Positions 22,991 through 34,164 of a DNA stretch of 64,000 nucleotides are shown here, in pieces. The position numbers were made by a program, and so were the translations under genes. The stretch is from NCBI GenBank assembly GCA_964020155.1, contig OZ026546.1:3843900-3907899 (forward strand). Reading direction: 5' to 3'. Under the pieces are notes generated by a model. It was not told the DNA's origin. It saw nothing but the letters and a program-made list of their open reading frames with translations, and searched no databases. Numbering within the stretch: position 1 is the first letter of the stretch; every line of letters starts with the position of its first letter. Source of the DNA: Chondrilla cf. caribensis (lineage: Eukaryota; Porifera; Demospongiae; Chondrillida; Chondrillidae).

Positions 22991-23811
22991 GAATATCCAT
23001 GTTCTGACACACACGATGCACACAGAGCATAATCATACAGTACTCTCTTGGCTCACACAACGCCTACTGGACACAGCACGTCCTAGACAAACAGTACAAT
23101 GCTACACACACAACACAACACTGGGGTGTACACCAACATTGCCCATGTGGTGGTATATTCTACTGTAAGCGCACTAGACACACTATACTAATAGGCATAC
23201 AAAACAGAACTGGATGGACAAAACACAATGTAGAAACAACATAACACAAACTGAACACACCACACGTGTACAGTGGACGCACAACACATATAGATACATA
23301 CTACACACTATATACAGCACACATTGAGCACACAAGAACTTTCATAATACGGTCATGCTTGATACTTGTATATGTGGTCCTTACTTGCAATACCAACAGA
23401 TGCCATGTTCAGATGTCTTATAGGCCGATGCAAGGTGGCAGCAATCGACCGCAGAGTAGTAGGGAAAACCTCCTCCTCTACAATGCTTATTGGTGTAGCA
23501 GATTACCTCTTCAAATCAAAAGGAAAGAAAATTGTATTTGAATAAAATGGTCTGATATTGCGATTGATTTCAACTTTGTGTTCAATAATTTATCATAACC
23601 ATGATAATATGTTATTACGCCTTGACTAGCATGGCTAGTATATTTATTACTGTATTATTATATGCATACCAAATACAGAACAAATTGCAAAAAAGAATGG
23701 AAAAGAATTTTAGTGTAGTGAAATGTTTGCATGCTATTATGATCTGATCTGATTGTAGAAATTCTTTGACATGCTAGATCAATTTGGATGTGTTTTATCT
23801 TTGGATAAAGA

Positions 23812-24568
23812 AGGTAGAACGGGGTAATTCCGGTCACGGTTTATTTCCGGTCACTCGTAAGAAGGCAGCTCGCTACTCCAAAATACTAAGCTTTCGAGTA
23901 AAATTTCAACGCTGTGCTGGTAGTGTTAACACTTAGCTACAACATACCTTACAGCGAAGTCAATTGCTCCCTTCTCGTGTTCCAGTCGGCCATCTCCTTT
24001 AAAAGCGGTAAGTGATAAACCGTCGCGGCTACTTGACAACGCTTTAAACTTTTCCTTCGTGCTATCGAAAGAAGAGCATCCGTTGAGATGAAGCTGTGCA
24101 GAGTTAAAGTATAATCCTCGAGGAGACTTCGTAGCACTTTTGAGGTAGATTCTCGCCTGATTGGTATGGTGACGAATATTAATATAAAAGATCTATTGAA
24201 ACAAGTGAGAACACGCGTATCTTTAAAATACCTCTGAATAAGAGAAAGCAGAACAGGAATAAATGTCTCTTATACATAACTGCTTCTTTACGGCCAACGT
24301 AGATCCGAATTTCACCCATACTCAGCCATTGACCGGAAATACCCCGTTAGCTGCTAATTCCGGGATTTTACAGTGGTATTTTAAAAAAGTTTATTTTCTC
24401 ATACAAGCGAGCGGCTGGTCCGAGCTATTCTTCTCTGCGACTGAGTATATATGTAGAAGCGTCAGTGGCTATCGTTAACTTGCTTTTCGCTTACTAGTTC
24501 AAGAGCTTTCCTCGAGCGAAATCGTTGAATTCGAAGAGTGACCGGAAATACCCCTGCCCATTCTACCT
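23812..24568. mobile_element. 757-bp non-autonomous element with AGGTAG termini
   Basis: Inverted termini: aggtagaacggggtaattcc at the left, and the complement of aggtagaatgggcaggggta at the right. They resemble the termini of the MITE at 18,561, so both belong to one family. The interior holds no convincing coding sequence. The element is itself inside a larger palindrome with arms at about 23,783-23,805 and 24,768-24,792 (tttatctttgga and complement). Confidence 0.6.
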
Positions 24569-24581
24569 TAACGCATGACAT

Positions 24582-24763
24582 TGTCAAAATTTTTCATCAA
24601 ACAATTATTCAATTGGACAACGTTTCGCCCACTTGGGCTTCTTCAGGTACACACAACTACATCTAAACTGATTGAACAATGTAAGTGAGTATGTATTTAC
24701 TCACTTACATTGACAATTTGTACAATAATTGAAGAATTGTTTGATGAAAAATTGTGACATGCA
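24582..24763. repeat. Imperfect hairpin next to the AGGTAG element
   Basis: The left arm acattgtcaaaatttttcat and the right arm caattgtttgatgaaaaatt are reverse complements in large part. It is likely the inner part of an older inverted-repeat element into which the 757-bp element inserted. Confidence 0.45.
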
Positions 24764-24959
24764 TTATCTGTCCAAAGATAAAACATCCAAATGCTATTAT
24801 AATCCTTCCTGTATACCTTCAGAACTTCTAGCCATACTCTGCTGTGTTATGACTACGAGAATCATACACAGAAAAATCAAACTGAGTTCTCTTCCGGACA
24901 TTATGCCGTCAGTCTCCTACAAACTGGTGGACAAAAAGTCTGCGTACTTTAGGGAATGA

Positions 24960-26225
24960 AAACAAATTGAAACAAACTCTTATACACTGCACTGCTTCAC
25001 AATGCAGCTTTCATTTATATTAAATACTACTGTATACACTGTCATATTAAATTGTGAATAAATTCAAGTGTGTTTTCTATTAACACCCACAAATCAAGCA
25101 CATGAATGGTCCCAGAAGACGATTAATGTGAATTGATCAAATGCCAGGTGAAGATGGTCACAGGTTAATGTGTGAATTGAGAAATCATAATAAAGTATCA
25201 GATGACTGGTCACATAATAACCATGATCACACATGCATGGTAAATGACCTGTAATCACTCTTTCCCATGCTGAAGCCAGTCACAGAAGACAGAATGACAT
25301 GTATAAGCTCCAAAAACAGCTCATTAATACCTTTTTATTTTTACAAGCACACATACATAGATAATATATGCATAATAATATTATACATATATATACAGGA
25401 TCCCAATGTGTGGGCAGTAACTCACTCACTCACTTAACTTACAAAAACACCAACTACAGTATGTATATACCCGATACACTAGGGTATATTTCAGACCTCA
25501 TTACTGATATATCCCATGGCTATAATATGTATCTGCTATGGAAGAACTTCACATCAGTTACTACAGTATGACAGGGATACGTATACCGAGCAAGCTTACG
25601 TGGTAAAAATCTAAATCAGATTCTGTTGTACTGGAAACTTTTCATAAGTTTTCTGCACTACAGCTACTGGTATGTTAGAAATGATCTATAACCACCTACA
25701 TATTACCTATTAAAACACAACAGCCATTTCATAAGCTGACAATAATTATTATACTGTTATTATGATATTATTATTATAATACAGAGGAACATCTTTGTGA
25801 GGGACACATTGGGGATTTTGTCAACTAATATAATGTAGTGAGGGAATTACCACCACTAACGTTCTTAATCTAGGCTGTCCGATTTTATAGCTGTAAACAT
25901 GTTAAATTCTATTAGGAGGAAACGGAAACCATAATAAGGAAACTGTATATTATGGACAGAATAGAGGGCATTCTTTGATCTCAATACACTGGAAAATAAG
26001 GAATAAACCTTTTGTTCACTTAATAGTAACACAATGAGCTGTGTAAAGCCCCTTGTACTGTCATAATAGCTTGTATTAGATAATTACATATAAGCATAAT
26101 ATGGAATAAATCATCATTATAGTAATAATGAAAGCACATACATATTATTCATACATATTATACTGTCAATAATAGTACAAAAGTCATATCCTTGTGTAAA
26201 CTGAGCTTAACATACTAGCTTCTAC
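24960..26225. other. Intergenic 5' region of the 26230 gene
   Basis: AT-rich; no reading frame of note and no clear core promoter. Confidence 0.45.
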
Positions 26226-26229
26226 TGTT

Positions 26230-27258
26230 ATGGACAAGTTGATCCATTCGAGTGGACAAATGGTCAATGAATCTTGGATCAGTGGGAATGACAGCAATGG
26301 AACAGGACATGTACAGGAAGACCCAGTTGGCTTTGGATATTACAGCTTGTTCATCTCCATATTCTTCATTGTCCCAGTTGCCACCATCAACATTCTCCTG
26401 CTGGTGTCAATTATCACCGCAAAAACTATCCCAGTTACAATCAGACTGGTCCTGGCAAACATTGTACTAGCCTGCTTGGTACTCATTGCAGGAATCTTTG
26501 GAATTTTCATGATTACAGTCTTTCTTTCAGGTTTCCAATATCTTCCTCAGTCTGAGGCAGTATGCAGGATGGTTGTAATTCTTATTGTCTGTGGAAGTTC
26601 TGTGAGGTTGTTACATATGGGTACGTTTGCTTCAGTGCTTTATCTCCTTGTCCATCATGGAAGAAAAAGGGTTAAATTCACCCCAGCGGCTGTAGCAACT
26701 GTTCTCATGTGGCTATTGGCCACTGTACCACATTTGATGCTCGGAGCTCAGCCTGTACTTGGTGTTATCTTCCTCGAGGGAACAGATTGCTTTCCTATTG
26801 GGGTGGGCGCTGTTACCTACGTATATGTTTTCTCCTGCCTCACCTTCTATGGAGGGGGCAGTTTTAGTATCAGTACAGTAATGGCTGTAATGAGTTTACG
26901 CTACATCAGGAAAAACACCATCACTAAAGATACCAAACTCCTTAAAGCAATGTTGAAGTTCTCTGTGTTTCTGCTCTTTGGGAATGGTGCCAACTTCATA
27001 GGAATCACGGTCCCTTTTACAGTTTCAGCATTCTATCCTCTCTACCCTGAGGACCATTCTGCAACTATAACCAGAATCCTCAGCTACGTTGAAGGTGTGT
27101 TCATTCTTCTCTCACTACTCCCCGCCCCAATATTCATGCTGGTGTATGTAAGACCAGTGCAACAGCGTCTCAAGCACATCATCTGTCCTTGTTGTGCCAC
27201 TAAGGCTGACACAAGTGTTGACATATCTACTCGGCAGCAATCAACAACCCTTAATTAA
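26230..27258 (+). CDS. Intronless 7TM receptor, chemoreceptor-like
   Basis: A 342-residue single-exon 7TM protein starting at ATG 26,230. The 35-residue N terminus has three sequons (NES, NDS, NGT). Cys112 at TM3 and Cys187 in loop 2 (TDCFPIG) are the conserved pair. TM2 is preceded by AKTIPVTIRLVLANIVLA, a block shared with all members. TM3 has CGSSVRLLHM and ends YLLVHHG. TM6 has FSVFLLFGNGANFIGITVP. TM7 has LSLLPAPIFMLVYVRPVQQR, so the P-x-P-I core is kept. The tail has a CPCC cluster. Closest relative in the window is 19,579-20,583. Confidence 0.85.
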   Translation: MDKLIHSSGQMVNESWISGNDSNGTGHVQEDPVGFGYYSLFISIFFIVPVATINILLLVSIITAKTIPVTIRLVLANIVLACLVLIAGIFGIFMITVFLSGFQYLPQSEAVCRMVVILIVCGSSVRLLHMGTFASVLYLLVHHGRKRVKFTPAAVATVLMWLLATVPHLMLGAQPVLGVIFLEGTDCFPIGVGAVTYVYVFSCLTFYGGGSFSISTVMAVMSLRYIRKNTITKDTKLLKAMLKFSVFLLFGNGANFIGITVPFTVSAFYPLYPEDHSATITRILSYVEGVFILLSLLPAPIFMLVYVRPVQQRLKHIICPCCATKADTSVDISTRQQSTTLN

Positions 27259-27259
27259 T

Positions 27260-28420
27260 ATTCATTTGTGTTCTATAAACCAAATACTCTTTTTTCCTTT
27301 TGGAAATTTGCATGTACAATGTATGCTTGCATTGATTAATGTTGCATCATGAATGGTTATTGAACTACAATAGGTTGATACATCATGCCAAAAATACAAT
27401 ATCATTTGATTCATCTTCAAAGTGATTTCTCTGAGAATAAGTTAAATCTGCTTTATGTATGTAATTGTATAATTAATATATAATATAGACTCATATATTT
27501 GACAAAGAAATTGAAACCTATGTATAATGTTATTTTGACTTTTATAAGTCAGATCAGATTCAAATTTGCAGCTGCACATGTAATGGTATTGCTCAGCAGA
27601 GTTGAAAGCATGCTCACACAATATACATTAGACTTGATGGGCGAAGGGTGTTGGTTCACTGCAAAGAAATTATCCTACCTACCTTACCTACCTACCCTAC
27701 CTTAACCTAATTCTGAATCATCATGGCCACTACATCTGAAGGAGTACATTATTTGGGATGATTGCAATGACGACATGCATTTAAGTATGAAGTGAAGCAA
27801 ATCACTCAGTATACAATGTCTCCAGTAGTAATGTGCTCTGTATGTAGCTGCATATCCATACCAAAGCATAATAAGCACAGTATAATAATAGAGTTTGAAT
27901 TGGCATTGGACAAATCCATACACAAACAATCTCTGAATAGCTTACAGGAAACTAGCTAATATCACCTTCAAGTTGGTTTACGTACATACATTAGATCTTA
28001 CAAAATATATACATAATATTATATATGTTATACACATTATATATATTTATAGAAACACAGTTGACTCCATAATGGTGATTATAATATTAAATATATTATA
28101 TTAATATACTATGCTGCTGCTACTAATGTTGTTAAAATAATTACTGAAATTAATTCGAGTACTATTAAAATTGCATGGATATTCCAAGGTTTTGGATCAC
28201 ATTTTACCGTACAATAAAAATAGAATGATATGTATTATCTTGGTGCATGCTGTACAGTTTCATCCACAAAACAAGTCAAATCTCGTCATTCAGTAGATGA
28301 TTTGAGAATTATTTCTCACAAATTTATGCATACTACACGCATATGTACATCATACTATAAATCAAATCAATTATAACTTGACGTACTTCAATACAACTAC
28401 GTATGCGCCCATACGTACAT
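27260..28420. other. Intergenic between convergent 7TM genes
   Basis: AT-rich 3' flanks of two receptor genes facing each other. A short ctacctaccttacc repeat lies near 27,672-27,705. No gene seen. Confidence 0.45.
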
Positions 28421-29443
28421 TTAGCTATTTTCCAATTTGCGATCCAGTGTGCTGATCTTTGTGTTCCTGGATGTACTTAGCTTAGACGATGAAGGTTTTG
28501 AGGTAGTTTCTGGACCATGTGATGGACAACAGCATGTACAAAGCTTCCAAATAGACTTTCGGATGGACTTGAAGAACACTATCATCAAAATCGGAGTGGG
28601 GACTAGGGAGAGAATCATGAAAGCATATGGCAGGTACTCTACCACTCCACTACTTTGTCTGCTTTCCTCAGTACGGCGGGATGCAACAGCTGCTGTGATC
28701 ACAACTGCCAAAAAGTTTATAACATTTCCAATCAAAAGGAACAGAGCAAATCTAGCCATGGCTTTCTTTGTCTCCAGCTCGCTACTGATTGTGTGTTTGT
28801 AAATGAAGCAAAGGACCAGAATAGGGAGTATCGAGGAAATGAGTAGGGGGATAAATGCGTAGACGATAACATAGACTAGTAAATACACAATGGTAGGTAT
28901 GCCAATACTCAGTGGGGCACACGAAACTCCACTTGAGAACCTCGCATCGCCAACAGCAGGAGAAAACACACCAAAGTTGTAAACAAGCACCATAAACCAC
29001 ACTACTAATGCCACGACCAGAAATGGAACTGGTTTAGAATATTTTGCAGGAGCTACAACTATGACGAGGACAGTGATAGCAAAAAGAGCCATAAAGACTA
29101 ATCTGGCAGCAGTACCAGCCAAGATTGTGAACAGAATGAAACGACAGATTCCTGGAGACTGGTCCGCATGAGGGCTCAACGTAGCAGCCAGAATCAGCCC
29201 GGCTAGCCTCTGCATCGCTAATCCCAGGCCATTGATGATCCCAGCAATAGTCAAACAGCCCAGAACCAACCGGACGGTGATGAAAATGGATTTCTGCGTT
29301 ATCAATGCCAGAAGGATCACCACATTGAGAACAAGGATAGGAAACAGAAACACAGTCAAAAGTACAGAGTTGTAAGCAATGTATCCACCTTGGGAGAGAA
29401 AACCAGTGAAGTTACCAGTGCCAGGATCAGAATTGTTCTCCAT
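28421..29443 (-). CDS. Intronless 7TM receptor, divergent subfamily
   Basis: A 340-residue single-exon 7TM protein starting at ATG 29,443. The N terminus has sequons NNS and NFT. Cys100 at TM3 and Cys175 in loop 2 (VSCAPLS) are the conserved pair. TM3 has GTAARLVFMALFAITV. TM5 is followed by FIYKHTISSELETKKAMARF, the counterpart of the R-K-N-T-I-x-x-D block of the others. TM6 has FLLIGNVINFLAVV and TM7 has LSLVPTPILMIVFF. It has a longer Ser/Thr-rich tail with phosphorylation-type sites. With 30,989-32,014 it shares GLxMxRLAGxILA after TM2, which sets these two apart as a subgroup. Confidence 0.85.
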   Translation of the reverse strand: MENNSDPGTGNFTGFLSQGGYIAYNSVLLTVFLFPILVLNVVILLALITQKSIFITVRLVLGCLTIAGIINGLGLAMQRLAGLILAATLSPHADQSPGICRFILFTILAGTAARLVFMALFAITVLVIVVAPAKYSKPVPFLVVALVVWFMVLVYNFGVFSPAVGDARFSSGVSCAPLSIGIPTIVYLLVYVIVYAFIPLLISSILPILVLCFIYKHTISSELETKKAMARFALFLLIGNVINFLAVVITAAVASRRTEESRQSSGVVEYLPYAFMILSLVPTPILMIVFFKSIRKSIWKLCTCCCPSHGPETTSKPSSSKLSTSRNTKISTLDRKLENS

Positions 29444-29693
29444 TGCTGTCAGGGATAAATTGGTACTGGTGACTCTATAGAAGAATAGTATAGGTTGTAA
29501 ACGAATATGTGTGGTCTACAATGTCCAGCACCCATGCGCAACTTGCTGAAACGTGTCGACTTGATAAGACCAAAAAGGATTGAGAATACACAGTTTTCTA
29601 CTGTTTAAATTCCTCACTTCTACCCTTTCAACTCTATAGTCACGACTCGTAGAGGTAAACTCAGTTTCTTCTCCTTCACTCTCAACTATTATT

Positions 29694-29774
29694 ATGACTA
29701 CTTTACCCAAAAGAGAACGGTATTCTCAATATCAGAACAAGCTTAAGACCACACTGGTCAACTACTTTGGTGTT
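29694..29774 (+). CDS. Possible first exon of an unrecognised gene
   Basis: An ATG at 29,694 opens a hydrophilic peptide (MTTLPKRERYSQYQNKLK onward) that reaches a plausible donor (GTT/GTGAGG) after 27 codons at 29,774. It diverges from the 28,421-29,443 gene across about 250 bases, so a shared promoter is possible. No matching downstream exon was found in the next 1.2 kb, so it may be chance. Confidence 0.2.
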
Positions 29775-30059
29775 GTGAGGGATATACTTGACACCAAGAA
29801 GCCCACCTCGTGTGCAGATGTCCAACACTCAATTGTCACCCCTGCTTCTGTGTGTCTGTCAGTAGTTCTTATCTGCAGCCATCTAACATTGTGCACCCAC
29901 ATACAGATTGTAGTCTGTCATATCCTCCTAGCCAGTGCATTTAAGAGCCTACAATATTTTACACCCATTGCTTCAAACATACAATGTACTATATTAATAC
30001 TATACACAGCAGTACAACTATATAGCAATAGTGGGAAGTTAGATAATACATAGAATACA

Positions 30060-30985
30060 CACAATGTTTCTGTTCTTTTTAGTGAAAATTGCTGTCTCTA
30101 GTCATATTGCATCAATGTTGCACAAGTTAGAAAGGTAAACTTTTGCTCATTATGTAATAGGTTATACTGATATTGGTACCTATCATGCATGATGTCATTT
30201 GTGGACCAGTTGCCATCTCACCCATAAGTAAGGTTTCAGTGGTGTCTTGTCATACTTTACTCCGAGTTTGTATGGCTGTACAAGCCTTACACAGTACTTG
30301 TGATGTATATGGGTGCTAAATCTCACATTAGCACCTACAGCCTGGGTGACCCACTGCAAACACATACAGTACTCCATAATATTATTGTATTACATATTAA
30401 ACACTATGTATAATGTTCATGTACATAATAATAGTATGCATAATAATATTATTATACTATGCCAGAACAGGGGAACATGTAAGGACTTACTATATAATAA
30501 TATATTCTATATAATATACTATATATACTATATAATATACTAATATAGATATAAATCTAGTCCTGCACTTCACCATAGAAGATAACAATCCTCCGTTGAA
30601 ATGCACAAGTTATACTCACAAACACGAGCTCATTGCTGATACGTATATTATACAACTTTAACACTGCCTTAACTAAACCTTACTAATCTGATTTAACAGA
30701 GTGGGGTTTGTATCAGGTGATCAGGTTTGTGTATAATAAGGTTTCAATGGGATTGCATTATAATAATTAGATAATATATAGATATATACGTAGTGTGTAT
30801 AAACAACTCCATACAGTCGGTTCAACACAAAAATATAATTGTATTTATATCATTAAAGATGAATTAAAGAATAACTCAACTTTATTACAACTCATAATCA
30901 TGTACAACAATGAATGATTCAGTCACACACATATATCATATTGTCCAGATGCAATATCCAGCATTACAGTAGTGCATTTCACGAG
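30060..30985. other. Intergenic, nothing recognised
   Basis: Strongly AT-rich with atatacta-type runs near 30,490-30,550. No gene or structured element supported. Confidence 0.45.
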
Positions 30986-30988
30986 TTT

Positions 30989-32014
30989 TTACTTCAATAG
31001 ATTCAATTTGCTGGTACGCTTTTTCAACGCAGGTTCGTCATTGACTGTGATACTGGCATGAGCTCCACGACGATCTTTGCTTTTAGTGCAAAATGTGATT
31101 ATGTGCTTCACTCTGGTGCGAACATTCTTGAAGTAAGCTAAAATCAGAATGGGAGTGGGAACCAGGGAGAACGCTAACACTGCATACGGAGCATAGACAC
31201 TAATGATATTCATGGTGTAGTAAGCAGAGCTTGTTGCCACGGCAAAAGTGATGAAGGGAAACACAACAGCCAGCAGATTGAAGAAGTTTCCGATAACAAG
31301 AAAAAAGGCAAATTTGGCGATAGCCTTGTGAAATTCTGTGTCCTTAGAATGCGTTTTCTTGCGAATGTGACAGATAGTGACAATGGGGATGGTGAGGGAA
31401 ACAATGAAGGGGACCACTCCTAGCAATAGCAGCATAACTGCCTCAAACACATAGGCAACATCGGTCATTGAGTAGAGGGTACAGGACAGCCCGACTGTGT
31501 ACCCAATCCCTGTGATGGGAAGACCGACATAAAGGGCACAGAGGATCAGGATCACCACCCACATGACCACAGAGAGGGCTATGGAAACTGGAAGCTTTTG
31601 CAAGAACTGAGGCTTGCCTTTGACTATCACATACACAGTAACAGCGTAAACTGCCATGAATACTACGCGGGCCGTGCTACCACTCACAATCACCCAGAGA
31701 ATGAAGCCACAAGCATCCATGTTCAGATCCATGTTCCCACCGGACGATGCAAGTATGATTCCTGCCAGCCTGTGCATAATCAAACCGAGGGCCAGTAGTA
31801 CACAGGACACGAGGATGTTGAGAAGCAAGAAGCGGACAATCCCTGAAATGCCAACTCTACAGAAAAGTATGGTGATAATGAGACCCAAATCCACCACAAA
31901 AACTGGTATTAAAAGTCCTCCCAGGAACAGGGAGTTGTATACGATGTAGTCTGTACCAGTCAACATCTTCACTGTTGAGCCATTGACAGCAGAAGTGTTC
32001 ATGAAGACAAACAT
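30989..32014 (-). CDS. Intronless 7TM receptor, divergent subfamily
   Basis: A single-exon 7TM protein of 341 residues from the first ATG (32,014); an ATG four codons later (32,002, MNTSAVNGSTVKM) aligns better with the N terminus of the 28,421-29,443 protein. The codons above it are open but start with GTG. Sequons NTS and NGS lie before TM1. Cys102 at TM3 and Cys178 in loop 2 (LSCTLYS) are the conserved pair (numbered from 32,014). TM3 has GSTARVVFMAVYAVTVYV; TM6 has FFLVIGNFFNLLAVVFP; TM7 has FSLVPTPILILAYFKNVRTR. The tail is basic. No DRY motif. The substitution of Arg-Leu by Arg-Val in TM3 is shared with no other member. Confidence 0.82.
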   Translation of the reverse strand: MFVFMNTSAVNGSTVKMLTGTDYIVYNSLFLGGLLIPVFVVDLGLIITILFCRVGISGIVRFLLLNILVSCVLLALGLIMHRLAGIILASSGGNMDLNMDACGFILWVIVSGSTARVVFMAVYAVTVYVIVKGKPQFLQKLPVSIALSVVMWVVILILCALYVGLPITGIGYTVGLSCTLYSMTDVAYVFEAVMLLLLGVVPFIVSLTIPIVTICHIRKKTHSKDTEFHKAIAKFAFFLVIGNFFNLLAVVFPFITFAVATSSAYYTMNIISVYAPYAVLAFSLVPTPILILAYFKNVRTRVKHIITFCTKSKDRRGAHASITVNDEPALKKRTSKLNLLK

Positions 32015-32049
32015 GATAGCTGATCGACTTTTAGACTGAAATAACACTA

Positions 32050-32820
32050 CATATACGTATGCACTATCGTTTGCTACAAAATTCTTCTCTTGAAACTATA
32101 GACCAAGGTTCTCAATGGGCCACTATCACACACTAGTGGGAAATTTATTCATCTTTAAGGAGTTCAGTCTACTACGCAATACATATGATATCATTTTATA
32201 TGTGTAATAATGTTGTACGAGCCAATATGGTCACATAATATGTGGCCTGAAGAATACACGCACATACAGTGCTGTTTACGGTAGGTTGTTTGTGTAATGA
32301 GATTTCAGCTATGGACATTTAAGGGCATCACGAGGTCATACATATACCATACTTGGACACAACACAGCACTTCATGAGCTGCTCTCTCTTGTTCACAGTC
32401 AAAACACTCCAAAGTGGCCAAAGAAGCAATAAAATCTTTTAGAAGTAATACAACTGTCATGGAACTTAAGTGGCTTGATGGAACGGAACACTGGAACACA
32501 CACATCATGTGTATTCCCAGTATATAATTACATTCTTGTACATCCGCTACTTCATCTGCCTATAACCTTTTTACTTCAAACAGTTCCCAAGGATCAATAT
32601 AATCTACAATCAGTAACACATATCCAGTTTATCCACCAAACTCAGTAATTTAATATATTTTTGGAAGTCACTATAGTATTCACAGTATCTATACTGCATG
32701 TGCATACAGCTACGTATATTAATGATAATACTATATATATAATAATATTTTGTGCAACGTATCATCATTATGCATTGTTACAATGTAGCAGAAGGAATGG
32801 TGGTTTGTATGGCACGTACT
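32050..32820. other. 5' flank of the 30989 receptor gene
   Basis: AT-rich intergenic sequence. No clear feature before the microsatellite. Confidence 0.4.
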
Positions 32821-32821
32821 G

Positions 32822-32830
32822 TTGTGTGTG

Positions 32831-32929
<99 letters not shown>

Positions 32930-32966
32930 ATGCGAGTGTGTGTGTGTGTATGCGTGTGTGTGTGTG

Positions 32967-33010
<44 letters not shown>
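32822..33010. repeat. (GT)n microsatellite
   Basis: About 190 bases of GT dinucleotide with a few interruptions (gcatgcgagt, gtatgcgt). Confidence 0.95.
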
Positions 33011-33015
<5 letters not shown>

Positions 33016-33019
33016 ATGT

Positions 33020-34160
33020 AATACAATAACAATATAAAAAGTACTTTATGAGCATAACATAATAATATATTTCATAAGGTAATATTTCAAAATTTCATCT
33101 CATGCCTACGTACATATATAAAGTATAAATTGATTGTATATTAAATGTACGATAATATTATGTTTTCTCGTGTTTTCTCATAGTTGTACATAATATACGG
33201 CTGTGCCACATTAATAGGATTGTTAAGAGCTATCGAATGAACTCATTCTCCAAGACAATGCAATATGACACTGGCTTATGCAAATGATCGCGGAAATCAT
33301 CTTATTACGTTGTAAAAAGAGTGAGGAGGGGATACTTACAAAGTGTACTGTGTGGGGATGGAGTGCATGGTATTAGGGTGAACAGTGAGAAGTGTGAAGG
33401 TGAGCCTAAACACTATATGTGAGGGTAAAGTGTGAAGGAGGAACGTGTGCGTGGAGTACGTATTATAAATGATTAAATTACAAAAACAGTGTTTGCGATG
33501 ACGATCATATCATGGCTACTGGCACAATATGAGGTCAAAAACACTATTCAACATTTTGGACACTTGTATAAGGTTTTGGTTGACTTTGGCCAAGTTACAG
33601 GAATGAGCTGAGCATTGGGTGGTCCTAGCAGTGTCACCTGCAGATTGGGTTACATTGAGAACAGTCAACTACTCAATATACATACACAACACACTCAATA
33701 TACAATAGACGACTACATATGTCAGGGTGTACGAACAATACACAAGAACTGTACAGTGTACTTAAGATACCATAATGTGAATATACACCCGTATGTAGAT
33801 ATGGAAATATGTATGTACACCTATCTACATGTACATACAGTAAATGTACGTATGTATTATGTGGCAAAAACAAATACTACATACGTACACATATTATATT
33901 GAAAACTCAAACAGAATGATGAGAGGTAATGTGTTTGATCATATACGTAGTACACACAGAGTACATGGTGTAGCATACGTATTTGCAGGTTACATCCGTG
34001 GGAATCAAAGAACTATAATATATGTAATACTACAACGTGCATGAAGTGACATATGCATACATATGTACGTACATACATACGTATGTATATAACATTGGTA
34101 CGTATGCACATATATTGGAACTATGGTAGGCTGTGAAGTGATTCAGCTACATATGGGGTG
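33020..34160. other. Boundary between receptor cluster and secreted-protein cluster
   Basis: AT-rich with many tacgta motifs. I searched the minus strand here for a terminal exon of the 34.2-35.9 kb paralogue and did not find one. Confidence 0.4.
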
Positions 34161-34164
34161 TTAC

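Noticed and set aside
29694..30053. 119-residue plus-strand frame as one gene
   Set aside because: The second half is hydrophobic, AT-driven and unlike a protein domain; only the first 27 codons before a possible donor were kept, at low confidence.
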